From positions 1 to 64,000 of the forward strand of contig JAHJIY010000065.1 in NCBI GenBank assembly GCA_018823175.1: a DNA stretch of 64,000 nt, given 5' to 3'. The notes beneath the pieces were generated by a model. It made no database searches. It was not told where the DNA came from and saw nothing but the letters and a program-made list of their open reading frames with translations. The translations under genes and the position numbers were made by a program. Each line of letters begins with the position of its first letter. The first letter of the stretch is position 1. This DNA is from Pseudomonadota bacterium (GTDB taxonomy: Bacteria; Desulfobacterota; Desulfobulbia; Desulfobulbales; JAHJIY01). Below, piece after piece: positions 35,473 through 43,808 of the stretch.

Positions 35473-35492
35473 ATGAATGAAGAAGCATTCAT
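35473..35492. promoter_or_regulatory. FadR-type operator ATGAATG-N6-CATTCAT
   Basis: A perfect 7-bp inverted repeat with a 6-bp spacer lies upstream of the TetR gene. It agrees at 18 of 20 positions with the Bacillus FadR/YsiA consensus as I know it (WTGAATGAMTANTCATTCAW). The TetR protein's DNA-recognition helix is of the same type, which supports direct autoregulation. Confidence 0.7.
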
Positions 35493-35709
35493 TTTTACAT
35501 AATAAAAAAGGAAAGAGCTCTATGTCAAGGTTAAAGTGAGCAAATAGTATATTGATTCCTGTAGTTATCGTATAGGAGGCGTATCGGAAAAATATTCGTT
35601 TTGGCGTTTATATCTTATGCTTAAACGGTGATTTTGTCTTTTTCTGCCAAGGGTGATTTTTATCTGTGAGTAGAATCGAAGGGTTGCATATTCAGGCACT
35701 TCAACCTTA

Positions 35710-35763
35710 TTGAACATGCAAAGCGAAACGCACCCCAAGGGTATTTGCTGCGGGGAGCTTCAA
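35710..35763 (+). repeat. 'ttgaacatgcaaag...gagcttcaa' repeat, copy C (54 bp)
   Basis: This is the shortest of three variants: the left arm ttgaacatgcaaagcgaaac with ccccaaggg is joined directly to tgctgcggggagcttcaa. Like the others it is intergenic and shows a perfect match at both ends. It lies in the 568-bp region between the TetR gene and purD. Confidence 0.75.
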
Positions 35764-35829
35764 TAACTTCATGTGGTTTGGATATTCTGACGGTATAATC
35801 AAGTTTGCCTGGCTGAATGATCCGCCAGC

Positions 35830-35843
35830 TAGTGTCTGTCCAG
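35830..35843. repeat. Solitary end of the tagtgtctgtccag MITE family
   Basis: The 14 bases tagtgtctgtccag are identical to the left end of the element at 14118-14262. No matching right end occurs before purD, so it is a decayed or partial copy. The rest of the 35844-35968 leader contains no gene I can identify. Confidence 0.5.
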
Positions 35844-35968
35844 TGTGTGGTTTTTTAGAAACCGACAATTCTTGACAAGACTTGCAGCGGCTGGGTAGGA
35901 TGCACTTTTTGTCTGAGCATGGGGGCAGTCAAAATTTTATATTTAATTAACAGTGAGGATTTATCTCA

Positions 35969-37255
35969 ATGAAGATTTTAGTAATTGGTGCCGGTGGTCG
36001 TGAGCATGCCATTGTTTGGAAACTTAAGCAGAGCCCGAGGGTAGATCGGATTTTTTGCGCTCCCGGTAATGCCGGGATCGCGATGTTGGCTGAATGTATA
36101 GAAATTGACGGTAATGATCTGGAGAAACTTGCCCGCTTTGCCCTGGATGAAAAAATTGATCTGACGGTGGTCGGACCTGAAGTGCCTTTGACTTTGGGAA
36201 TTGTGGATTTTTTTACCGAGAAAGGTCTGCGGATCTTCGGTCCGTCCCGTAAGTCTGCCGCTCTGGAGGGTAGCAAGGTTTTTTCCAAGGATTTGATGAA
36301 AAAATATCATATTCCTTCTGCTGCTTATGAAGTATTCGATGATCGAGACCAGGCGGTCAGCTTCATCAAGAAAACAGGGGCTCCGCTGGTGGTCAAGGCC
36401 GATGGTCTGGCGGCCGGCAAAGGAGTGATTCTGGCCCAGACCATTGAACAGGCCGTTGCGGCGGTTGATCTGATTATGGCGGACAAGGCCTTTGGCGAGG
36501 CCGGGGAAAAAGTTGTGGTTGAGGAGTTTCTGGTCGGTGAGGAGGCTTCTTTTCTGGCTTTTACCGATGGGAAAACAGTTCTGTCCTTGCCTTCTTCGCA
36601 GGACCATAAAGCGATTTTTGACGGAGATCAGGGGCCCAATACCGGCGGGATGGGAGCATATTCGCCGGCCCCGGTATTGACGGAAAGCCTCCATCAAAAG
36701 GCGATGGATACGGTGATGTATCCTATTGTTAAGGCGTTGGCCGCGGAAGGTTGCGATTACAAAGGAATTCTTTATGCCGGCCTGATGATTGATGGTGATC
36801 AGCTTAAAGTTTTGGAGTTTAACTGCCGGTTAGGTGATCCGGAGGCGCAGCCTTTGCTGATGCGCCTGAAAACTGATTTGGTTGATGTGATGGAAGCAGT
36901 AATCGACGGGCGATTGGCTGAAGTTAAGTTGGAGATTGATCCCCGGCCCACAGTCTGTGTGGTCATGGCGGCAGGAGGTTACCCCGGCTCATATGAAAAA
37001 GGGCAGGTGATCAGCGGGTTGGCTGCGGCCGCACAGATTGACGACGTAGTAGTTTTCCATGCCGGCACTGCGAATCGAGACGGTGAAATCGTAACTAATG
37101 GCGGTCGGGTTCTAGGGGTTACCGCAATTGGTGACAATCTTCCCGCGACCATTGCCAGCGCCTATCGTGCGGCAGGTGTCATCAGCTGGGATAAATGTTA
37201 TTTTCGAAAGGATATCGGCCAGAAGGCCATAAGGCGGATGGAGGGAGGAAAATAA
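35969..37255 (+). CDS. purD: Phosphoribosylamine-glycine ligase
   Basis: The 428-residue ATP-grasp enzyme makes GAR, the second step of purine synthesis. It starts MKILVIGAGGREHAIVWKL and contains FCAPGNAGIA, VVGPEVPL, the ATP-grasp segments VVKADGLAAGKGV, SSQDHKAIFDGDQGPNTGGMGAYSPAPV and EFNCRLGDPEAQ (metal-binding Glu/Asn). All are intact. A GTGAGGAT ribosome site precedes the start. It overlaps no gene, and its stop is 1 bp from the purE start region, so purD-purE-tsaC form a unit. Confidence 0.98.
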   Translation: MKILVIGAGGREHAIVWKLKQSPRVDRIFCAPGNAGIAMLAECIEIDGNDLEKLARFALDEKIDLTVVGPEVPLTLGIVDFFTEKGLRIFGPSRKSAALEGSKVFSKDLMKKYHIPSAAYEVFDDRDQAVSFIKKTGAPLVVKADGLAAGKGVILAQTIEQAVAAVDLIMADKAFGEAGEKVVVEEFLVGEEASFLAFTDGKTVLSLPSSQDHKAIFDGDQGPNTGGMGAYSPAPVLTESLHQKAMDTVMYPIVKALAAEGCDYKGILYAGLMIDGDQLKVLEFNCRLGDPEAQPLLMRLKTDLVDVMEAVIDGRLAEVKLEIDPRPTVCVVMAAGGYPGSYEKGQVISGLAAAAQIDDVVVFHAGTANRDGEIVTNGGRVLGVTAIGDNLPATIASAYRAAGVISWDKCYFRKDIGQKAIRRMEGGK

Positions 37256-37256
37256 A

Positions 37257-37751
37257 ATGATCGGGATAGTAATGGGTAGTGATTCTGATTTGCCGGTAAT
37301 GCAAGGTTGTCTGGAAACTCTAAAAAAGTTCGGTATTCCCTATGAATTGACGGTGGCTTCGGCCCATCGGACCCCGGCCCGGGCGGCTGAATTTTCAAAG
37401 ACCGCTCGCGAACGTGGAATAAAAGTTATAATCGCGGCGGCCGGGATGGCCGCGCATCTGGCCGGAGTGTTGGCCGCCCATACCACTTTGCCGGTAATCG
37501 GGGTGCCGATCGATGCCTCGGCGCTTAATGGTCTTGATGCCTTGCTCTCTACGGTACAGATGCCGCCTGGCGTGCCGGTTGCCACTATGGGTATCGGCAA
37601 GGCCGGGGCCAAAAATGCGGCAATTCTTGCAGCACAGATTTTAGGTGTGTCAGATCCTGCGATGGCTGTCAGGCTTCAGGATTTCAAGAATGAAATGGAG
37701 GCCCAGGTTAACGAAAAGGCTGCCAGAATTGACGACCTGGTAAAAGGGTGA
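37257..37751 (+). CDS. purE: N5-carboxyaminoimidazole ribonucleotide mutase
   Basis: The 164-residue class I PurE moves the carboxyl group of N5-CAIR to give CAIR. It has MGSDSDLPVMQG, ASAHRTPARAAEF with the catalytic His, IIAAAGMAAHLAGVLAAHTTLPVIGVPI and ALLSTVQMPPGVPVATMGIGKAGAKNAAILAAQI, as expected. No purK is seen next to it. The ribosome site GGAGG lies inside the end of purD. The length is normal. Confidence 0.98.
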   Translation: MIGIVMGSDSDLPVMQGCLETLKKFGIPYELTVASAHRTPARAAEFSKTARERGIKVIIAAAGMAAHLAGVLAAHTTLPVIGVPIDASALNGLDALLSTVQMPPGVPVATMGIGKAGAKNAAILAAQILGVSDPAMAVRLQDFKNEMEAQVNEKAARIDDLVKG

Positions 37752-37784
37752 ATCGAATATCGCGTTTGCGGTGTTAAGTTAACA

Positions 37785-38417
37785 ATGATGAATAAGGATA
37801 ATGGGCCGGGCCTGGAACCGGAGGCGATTGCGCGGGCGGTTGATGTTTTGCGGCGGGGGGGGGTGGTTGCGTTCCCCACTGAGACATACTACGGTCTGGC
37901 CGTTGATCCTTTTAACCAAAAAGCTCTGGAGCGTTTGTTTGCCGTCAAGCAGCGCTCTTTTTCTAAAGCTGTGCTGACTATTATTGATCACCCGGATCAA
38001 TTGTCTCGCCTGGTTAGAGAAATCCCGCCGGTATTTAATATTCTTATCAGACATTTATGGCCCGGGCCTTTGACCCTGGTTTTTGATGGTTTACCGCAAT
38101 TGCCTTCATTGCTGGTGGCCGACGATAATACCATCGCGATCCGGATTTCATCCCATCCGCTGGCCCGCAGTCTGGTCAGGGCATTTGGCGCTCCGGTCAC
38201 CGCGACTAGTGCCAATCTGGCCGGAGAGCCGGCCGCCATAAATGGGCAGCAGGTTCTGCAGTCATTAGGTTCTGGGGTTGATTTTGTTATAGATGGCGGG
38301 GATACTCCCGGCCTTATTGCTTCTACCATTGTCGGTACCAGGAATGGGCAGTTGAATTTGATTCGGGAGGGGGCCATATCCTTTCAGCAAGTTCTTGATG
38401 TCCTGTCAGCCGGCTGA
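37785..38417 (+). CDS. tsaC: L-threonylcarbamoyladenylate synthase (TsaC/YrdC/Sua5)
   Basis: The 210-residue YrdC-domain protein makes threonylcarbamoyl-AMP for tRNA t6A37. It has GGVVAFPTETYYGLAVDPFNQKALERLFAVKQR (about residues 26-58), HLWPGPLT (about 86-93), IRISSHPLARSLVRAFGAPVTATSANLAGEPA and a Sua5-type end SIIREGAISF-like (LIREGAISFQQ). The C-terminal Sua5 extension is absent. It follows purE by 33 bp. TsaE for the same pathway lies 3.2 kb downstream on the other strand. Confidence 0.93.
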   Translation: MMNKDNGPGLEPEAIARAVDVLRRGGVVAFPTETYYGLAVDPFNQKALERLFAVKQRSFSKAVLTIIDHPDQLSRLVREIPPVFNILIRHLWPGPLTLVFDGLPQLPSLLVADDNTIAIRISSHPLARSLVRAFGAPVTATSANLAGEPAAINGQQVLQSLGSGVDFVIDGGDTPGLIASTIVGTRNGQLNLIREGAISFQQVLDVLSAG

Positions 38418-38578
38418 AGTTGTAGCCGAGTGGTTTGTTTTCTTTCCTTTCTTGCTATTCGAGTAACTTTGTCCTTTGAAGGTCTGTAATTCTTTTGCTT
38501 GCCAGCTGCATAATTTTTTCCCCATAATGATTTTAAGGACATGATAGGGAAGGTCAATAAGATTGAGCAAGGGGAGCT

Positions 38579-38905
38579 ATGATGATTGAATTGAATTGGG
38601 ACCGTAGTTTTGCTCTGGAGCAATCGGCTGATGAAGAGGAAGTTCTGGCTGAATTGCTGGATCTGTTAAGGGAAACGGCGACGAATGATCTGGCAAAAAT
38701 TAAGCTCGGGGTTGAGAAAGGTGACGCCAAAGGTGTTGAATACGCCGCTCACAGCCTGAAAGGAGCGGCTGCCAGTCTTGGCGTTGAGGGACTCCGGCGA
38801 GTATCCTTGGCTATAGAAAATGGCGGGCGAGCGGGGGACTTGAATCTTGCAGAGCAAGTGGCGGAACTTGCTGAATTGGTAAACCAGCTTTCTTCCTTGA
38901 AGTAA
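38579..38905 (+). CDS. Hpt-domain phosphotransfer protein
   Basis: The 108-residue, all-helical protein is a single Hpt domain. His58 in YAAHSLKGAAASLGVEGL is the expected phosphorylation site, followed by the RVSLAIENGGRAGDL helix. It should pass phosphate between a hybrid kinase and a response regulator. The hybrid kinase at 39842 on the same strand has a receiver but no Hpt domain of its own, which makes this protein its likely partner. GGGGAG lies upstream of the ATG; ATG 38582 is an alternative start. Confidence 0.88.
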   Translation: MMIELNWDRSFALEQSADEEEVLAELLDLLRETATNDLAKIKLGVEKGDAKGVEYAAHSLKGAAASLGVEGLRRVSLAIENGGRAGDLNLAEQVAELAELVNQLSSLK

Positions 38906-38923
38906 TCATTTTGTGCTTTTTTT

Positions 38924-39787
38924 ATGAGTGGAAGATTAATGTATAATTCAGATAAGATTGCAAAAAAATTCAATGATTTAAAGACATTGCCGCATGTTGC
39001 CATCAGGGTCACCCAGCTGGTGAATTCCGAAAAAGCAACCATGCATGACTTTGAGGAAATCATCAAGCTTGATCCGGTCCTGGTTACCAGGTTGTTGAAG
39101 CTGGTTAACAGTCCTTATTTCGGATTGGCCAATCGGGTGGAATCAATCTCAAAGGCGGTGGTGTTCACCGGGATGAAGCATTTGAGAAATCTGGTCGCGG
39201 TGGAGGGGTTGCGTGATATTTACAAGGGAGAGGACTCGGAAAATGGATTCTCCCGGAGAAATCTCTGGCTCCATTCCGCCACAGTAGCCATTTTGGCCGA
39301 GATGATTGCTAAACGAATTTTTGGACTTGAGGGGGAAGATTTTTTTCTGGCCGGGATTATCCATGATATCGGTCTTATTGCTGAAGATCAGGTGGCCGGG
39401 GAGTTGCTGCGCAAAGCCTGCGCGGCTTATCAGCCCGGCCTGAAGTCTCTGGTTGAGAGTGAACGCGAGATCGTCGGTACCGATCATTGTCGGGTCGGGG
39501 GATTGCTGGCCATGGAGTGGAAACTGCCGGACGAAGTGTTGAATGCTATCAAATATCACCATGAAACCAAGAAACAATTCCCGCTGGAAAGCGCGGCCAG
39601 TGTTGTGCAGTTAGCGGAATATTTTGCCGGAAAACTAAAGTATACCACAATTGCCGGCAAGGTAGATCCTTTGCCGCCCCATTTGATTAAGCATGTCCAG
39701 AGTATGTTGGCAAACTACAAGGTGATAGTCAGGGATTTGCCTGGAGAAATGGAAAAGGCCAAAGAACTTTATAATCCTGCCGCATGA
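38924..39787 (+). CDS. HDOD-domain signalling protein
   Basis: The 287-residue protein has an HDOD domain from about residue 20 to 220: LKTLPHVAIRVTQLVNS, FEEIIKLDPVLVTRLLKLVNSPYFGL, AGIIHDIG and the second segment YKHHE-like (NAIKYHHETKKQF) where HD proteins have metal ligands. HDOD proteins are often regulatory rather than catalytic. It lies between the Hpt protein (18 bp) and the hybrid kinase (54 bp), so the three probably form one signalling operon. The exact output is unknown. Confidence 0.9.
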   Translation: MSGRLMYNSDKIAKKFNDLKTLPHVAIRVTQLVNSEKATMHDFEEIIKLDPVLVTRLLKLVNSPYFGLANRVESISKAVVFTGMKHLRNLVAVEGLRDIYKGEDSENGFSRRNLWLHSATVAILAEMIAKRIFGLEGEDFFLAGIIHDIGLIAEDQVAGELLRKACAAYQPGLKSLVESEREIVGTDHCRVGGLLAMEWKLPDEVLNAIKYHHETKKQFPLESAASVVQLAEYFAGKLKYTTIAGKVDPLPPHLIKHVQSMLANYKVIVRDLPGEMEKAKELYNPAA

Positions 39788-39841
39788 TAGATCCGCCAGA
39801 GGTTTTAACCGTGAGACAAATTTGTCCTTTGGAAAGCAGTT

Positions 39842-41611
39842 ATGATTGACGATACAATTATCGATTCGGTTTTTGCAGACCTGGAAGACGGGCATGAAAA
39901 ATTTCGTGTTTTCATAAAGGAAGTCAGTTGCCTGCTTGCTGGTGGAGAAGTTCAGTTATGGCTTAATGAAGAGCAGAACTGGATTCCGGTCGAGATATTT
40001 CCTGAATTCTCCAAGAGTGACAGGAAAAAGTTATTAAAAAAAATTGAGCGGCAACCATTGGTTCGGGTGCAGACGGACAAGTCCGGTGAAATTTATGGCA
40101 TCGCGGTTCCCTCCATTGAAGTTGTGATGCTGGTTCGGTTCTCGGGCGGCGAATTTAATCTGGTTGACAGCCCTATCGGCTCATCTCTTCTGCAAAACAC
40201 AATAAATCTTGCTCTGCTCAAATGCAGTCAACAGGATATCCGGATTGAGAACGAGCAGCTTTCCCGGCAGATTGACGCCCTTAATCGACAACATGGCAAA
40301 TTGATTGAGGATAATTACCGGCAGTACCGTGTTATCCAGGATAAGGAAAAGAGTTACGCCCGAAAACTTGAGCAGGAGATTGCCCGGCAGACGGCTGAAC
40401 TCCGTGAAACCAATCGTAAGCTGGAGGATGCCAGCCGGATGAAAAGTGAGTTTTTGGCTAATATGAGCCATGAACTGCGGACCCCGATGAATGCGATAAA
40501 CGGCTTTAGTGATCTGTTGATCGAAACCGAACTGGATGAAGAGCAATATGATTATGTCAAAACGATCAGCGGCGCGGCCGACAGCCTGCTTAACCTGATC
40601 AATGATATTCTTGATCTGGCCAAGATTGAGGCCGGCAAGCTGGAACTGGAGAATGTTTCTTTTGAGTTATTTGAAGTAATTGAGCGGGCCGTGGCCATGT
40701 TTAAAATTCCGGCCCGGAATAAAAATATTGATCTGAGTTTTGTAATAGACCCGATTATCCCGCCAGAACTCTTTGGCGATTCGAATCGTCTTCGGCAGAT
40801 TATCGTTAATCTGATCAGCAATGCCATGAAGTTTACTGAATCCGGACAGGTTGTGGTTAAGGTTGAGCTGGTGGAACACGGCGTCTTGAATTTACTCAGG
40901 TTTTCGGTCCGGGATACCGGTATTGGTATTCCAAGTGATCGGAAGAGTGCCATTTTTGAAAAATTCGTCCAGGCCGATGGTTCCACCACCCGCAAGTATG
41001 GTGGCACCGGTCTTGGTCTTGCCATCTGTGCCCAGCTTGTGGAATTGATGCAGGGTAAGATCGGCGTTGAAAGTGAGGTGGGCAAGGGCAGTGTGTTCTT
41101 TTTTACTATTCCCCTGTTGTCTCCTGTCGTAGGTCATGATCGAAGTGCGTCCCTTCCGGCCGTTGATCATCAGGAACAGGCGCCGGAAGTTTTGTTTGCA
41201 GGAAGAGAGCGACCCAGGGTGTTGATTGTCGAGGATAATAAGGTCAACCAGAAGCTGGCGGTTATCATCGTTAAAAGGCAGGGCTGTGACGTTGAAGTGG
41301 CGGGAGATGGTCTGGAGGCTTTGCAAATTCTGGAGCGGGAAAGATTTGATCTGGTTTTGATGGACGTTCAGATGCCTAATCTCGATGGGATTGAGGCCAC
41401 CAAAAGGATCAGGGCGCTGGAGATGAAGACCGATGCCGGAGGTTATGTCGGTTTGTCCGGCGAGAAACTGGTGATTGTCGGGCTTACCGCACATGCCAGG
41501 AAAGAAGATCGGGACGAATGTCTGGCGGTCGGGATGAATGATTTTCTGACCAAGCCGATTATTAAAGACAAGCTTACGGCTGTTTTGCGTAAATATATTC
41601 CCCGTAACTGA
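39842..41611 (+). CDS. Hybrid sensor histidine kinase with receiver domain
   Basis: The 589-residue soluble hybrid kinase has an N-terminal ~130-residue input domain without recognised motif, a coiled coil (about 130-195), HisKA with His210 (MSHELRTPMNAING), an HATPase_c with VNLISNAMKFTESG, DTGIGIPSDRK and GTGLGLAI (about 325-400), and a C-terminal receiver (about 458-585) with VLMDVQMPNLDG as phosphorylation site and a TAHA/K switch. No transmembrane helix, so it senses a cytosolic signal. The adjacent Hpt and HDOD genes are its likely partners. Confidence 0.93.
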   Translation: MIDDTIIDSVFADLEDGHEKFRVFIKEVSCLLAGGEVQLWLNEEQNWIPVEIFPEFSKSDRKKLLKKIERQPLVRVQTDKSGEIYGIAVPSIEVVMLVRFSGGEFNLVDSPIGSSLLQNTINLALLKCSQQDIRIENEQLSRQIDALNRQHGKLIEDNYRQYRVIQDKEKSYARKLEQEIARQTAELRETNRKLEDASRMKSEFLANMSHELRTPMNAINGFSDLLIETELDEEQYDYVKTISGAADSLLNLINDILDLAKIEAGKLELENVSFELFEVIERAVAMFKIPARNKNIDLSFVIDPIIPPELFGDSNRLRQIIVNLISNAMKFTESGQVVVKVELVEHGVLNLLRFSVRDTGIGIPSDRKSAIFEKFVQADGSTTRKYGGTGLGLAICAQLVELMQGKIGVESEVGKGSVFFFTIPLLSPVVGHDRSASLPAVDHQEQAPEVLFAGRERPRVLIVEDNKVNQKLAVIIVKRQGCDVEVAGDGLEALQILERERFDLVLMDVQMPNLDGIEATKRIRALEMKTDAGGYVGLSGEKLVIVGLTAHARKEDRDECLAVGMNDFLTKPIIKDKLTAVLRKYIPRN

Positions 41612-41618
41612 AAAAGTG

Positions 41619-42092
41619 TTATCCCCGCAATATTGCCTTAATCCTTGCTTCCCAAGTCTTATGGTGGGCGGTCAGGATGACGGTTCTGGCATTTTCCCCG
41701 GTAAAAATTAGTTCAATCCCAAGATAGTTTTCCGGCATAAGATCGCCCAGGCGGTCGGGCCATTCAATAACCGTCAAGCCCTCGCCGTAGATGTAATCTT
41801 CCAGGCCGAGCGTTTCTGTTTCCTCCTGGTCGGCAAGACGGTAGAGATCAATATGGTATAGGGGGATTCTGGCCGGATATTCGTGGATCAGGGCAAAGGT
41901 CGGACTGGTGATGTAACAGGAGTCCGGCACCTCAATTCCTTGACCGATCGCCTGGGTCAGGGTGGTTTTTCCTGCCCCCAGATCCCCGCTCAGGGTGATA
42001 ACGTCGCCCGGTATTGCTGTTTGACCAAGCCTTCGGCCCAAGGTCTGGGTCTCGGCTAAAGAGGGTAATTCTATGGTCTCTTGGCAGGGCAT
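41619..42092 (-). CDS. tsaE: tRNA t6A synthesis ATPase TsaE
   Basis: The 157-residue P-loop ATPase works with TsaB, TsaC and TsaD in making t6A37 of tRNA. The Walker A motif LSGDLGAGKTTLTQAIG (about residues 33-49), the STFALIHEYP-like segment (SPTFALIHEYPA), DLYRL and VIEWPDRLGDLMP are all family marks. It lies 7 bp from the converging hybrid kinase stop. TsaC is encoded 3.2 kb away on the other strand. The ribosome site is weak. Confidence 0.95.
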   Translation of the reverse strand: MPCQETIELPSLAETQTLGRRLGQTAIPGDVITLSGDLGAGKTTLTQAIGQGIEVPDSCYITSPTFALIHEYPARIPLYHIDLYRLADQEETETLGLEDYIYGEGLTVIEWPDRLGDLMPENYLGIELIFTGENARTVILTAHHKTWEARIKAILRG

Positions 42093-42116
42093 GGTGATAA
42101 TCGCACGAGTTGGGCC

Positions 42117-42389
42117 TCAACCATCTTTTTTGTGACAGAACAGGCAGCGATATTTTGGCGGATGTCCTTCGGGCAGAGGTCTTACTCCATCAGGATTATG
42201 ACATTCGCCGCAGAATTTTTCGGCGGCTTTTTTGTCCATGGTATGAAAGCTTTCGTGATCCGAATCATGAGGGAGCCGGGTCGTTGTCTCCGGCGGTGCA
42301 TTCCATAAGAATAGAAACAGGGCGACGCAAACTGCAATAAACATGATGTTGTAGATCATGGTTTTTTTGGGATGGGTAGGGTTATCCAC
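42117..42389 (-). CDS. Membrane-anchored diheme cytochrome c
   Basis: The 90-residue protein has an N-terminal membrane helix (about 12-29), then two haem c motifs, CGECH at 60-64 and CLFCH at 82-86, in its periplasmic part. It starts at GTG with GGAGG upstream. Size and pattern resemble small membrane diheme cytochromes that feed periplasmic reductases. It lies just upstream of tsaE on the same strand, with the reductase-like flavoprotein gene 26 bp further upstream. Electron-carrying is expected; the partner is not seen. Confidence 0.8.
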   Translation of the reverse strand: MDNPTHPKKTMIYNIMFIAVCVALFLFLWNAPPETTTRLPHDSDHESFHTMDKKAAEKFCGECHNPDGVRPLPEGHPPKYRCLFCHKKDG

Positions 42390-42415
42390 AGCAATAATTC
42401 CTCCGGTTAAGTATA

Positions 42416-43441
42416 TTATTCTTTGGCGCCCATTTCCAGGGCGCTAAAATGGATTATTTTTGTTTTCAGGGCGGCGATCAGCGTTTCAGTGACAATTTTG
42501 CAGAGCAGACGGTTGCTTGATGTGAGACGCACAAAGAGACTGTGGGCCTGATGTCTGCGGATCAGGCGTTTGAGCTTTGTTATGTCGTATTCCGGGTCCA
42601 TGATGCATCTGGCCACCGTTTCTCCCGAGATAATGGCCGGGAAGATACCTTCACCGGTGTAACCTGAAGCAAGTCCGGCCGCGTCACCCACCAGAAAAAT
42701 ATTATTAAATCGCCAGCCGCGATAGTCAAAATTAATCAAGGCTGCTTTAGGTCGAAGTTTATCAAGATTAATACCACGTTTTTGCGCCCACTGGTTGAAG
42801 TTTTTTAAGAGTGTCGCCGGTTTTATTGCCTGGCTATAAGCATAGGCCCCGATCGAGGCATGGTCTTTATGGGGGAAGATCCAGGCATATCCGCTGCCTA
42901 GAAGCTCAGTGTTCAGGTGCCACTCCATGCGATCGAAATCCCCTTTTACCTCAAGATTGATACCGGTCCCTGAACGCCTGGTCCCGATTTTTAAAAATCT
43001 TCTGACCAGAGAGCTGCTGCCATCGGCGCCGACCAGAAAATCATAGCCGAATTCCTCCCCGTTTGCGGTGATGATTTTGTGAGAGGTTATTTTTCTGACC
43101 AGGGTCCCTGTTTTGATTTGGGTGCCGGCCGCTATCGCTTGTTTGAGCATACATTGTCCCAGCTTTTCCCGGCTTACGGTGGAGATGATCGGTTGCGGTG
43201 AAGATATTTTTACCTGTTGCCAGCCCGAAAAGATGAATTGTTCGTGGAACGATTTTTCGAGCAATGACTCCGGCAGGTGCTGGGTGAGCCCGGACCAGGT
43301 CACACCGCCGCCGCAGATTTTAGGGCCGATGCGTTGGTTCTTTTCTAAAACCAGGACGTTATGTCCTTGTTTGGCAAGGAGGGTGGCGCAGGTAAGTCCT
43401 CCAGGGCCGGCACCGATGATAATGGTGTGAAAGTTTTTCAT
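42416..43441 (-). CDS. Geranylgeranyl reductase-family FAD oxidoreductase
   Basis: The 341-residue flavoprotein has the FAD-binding GXGXXG motif at the start (IIGAGPGGLTCATLLAKQGHNVLVLEK), CGGGVTWSGL, the FYD-like VGADGSSSLVRRFL and the NIFLVGDAAGLASGYTGEGIFPAIISG motif (about 246-272). This family reduces isoprenoid chains or acts as related oxidoreductases; the substrate here cannot be read. No signal peptide. With the diheme cytochrome downstream it may form a unit, which suggests an electron transfer link but is unproven. Confidence 0.85.
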   Translation of the reverse strand: MKNFHTIIIGAGPGGLTCATLLAKQGHNVLVLEKNQRIGPKICGGGVTWSGLTQHLPESLLEKSFHEQFIFSGWQQVKISSPQPIISTVSREKLGQCMLKQAIAAGTQIKTGTLVRKITSHKIITANGEEFGYDFLVGADGSSSLVRRFLKIGTRRSGTGINLEVKGDFDRMEWHLNTELLGSGYAWIFPHKDHASIGAYAYSQAIKPATLLKNFNQWAQKRGINLDKLRPKAALINFDYRGWRFNNIFLVGDAAGLASGYTGEGIFPAIISGETVARCIMDPEYDITKLKRLIRRHQAHSLFVRLTSSNRLLCKIVTETLIAALKTKIIHFSALEMGAKE

Positions 43442-43808
43442 TTTTTATTACTCAAGATAGCCGATCGGGCAAAGGTCCAATTGGTAATATCTTCAACAGG
43501 GCCATTTTTGATTGATCTCAACTCGACAAGCTGCCGTCTTTATCTGCCCCGCAGGTGATAAGCGCCCGGTGAGGGGGTGAATTCCGACTCAAAGTGGCCG
43601 CGTGGTGGACAGGTTGCGGAGTTTCTTGTGAAACCGACAAGATAATTAGCTATTGCGGTTCATTTTTGACTAATAACATGTTACTATTCGTCGGTCTTGA
43701 AAAAAATGTTCAGTCTCCATGGTCTTATCTTTTCCCTATGATCGGGGGCTTTTGCTCTAATAATTTTTCTTGGGCCCAGGTGGTCTTTGTCTTTAAAGAG
43801 GTGTTGGC
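43442..43808. other. Intergenic region between the flavoprotein and M23 peptidase genes
   Basis: This 367-bp divergent promoter region has no gene, repeat or named riboswitch that I can recognise. A GC-rich stretch (about 43545-43610) could fold but shows no clear known motif. Confidence 0.3.

Noticed and set aside
43545-43610. GC-rich foldable stretch as a riboswitch
   Set aside because: It does not match the conserved cores of the riboswitches I know, and the downstream peptidase gene gives no hint of a ligand.
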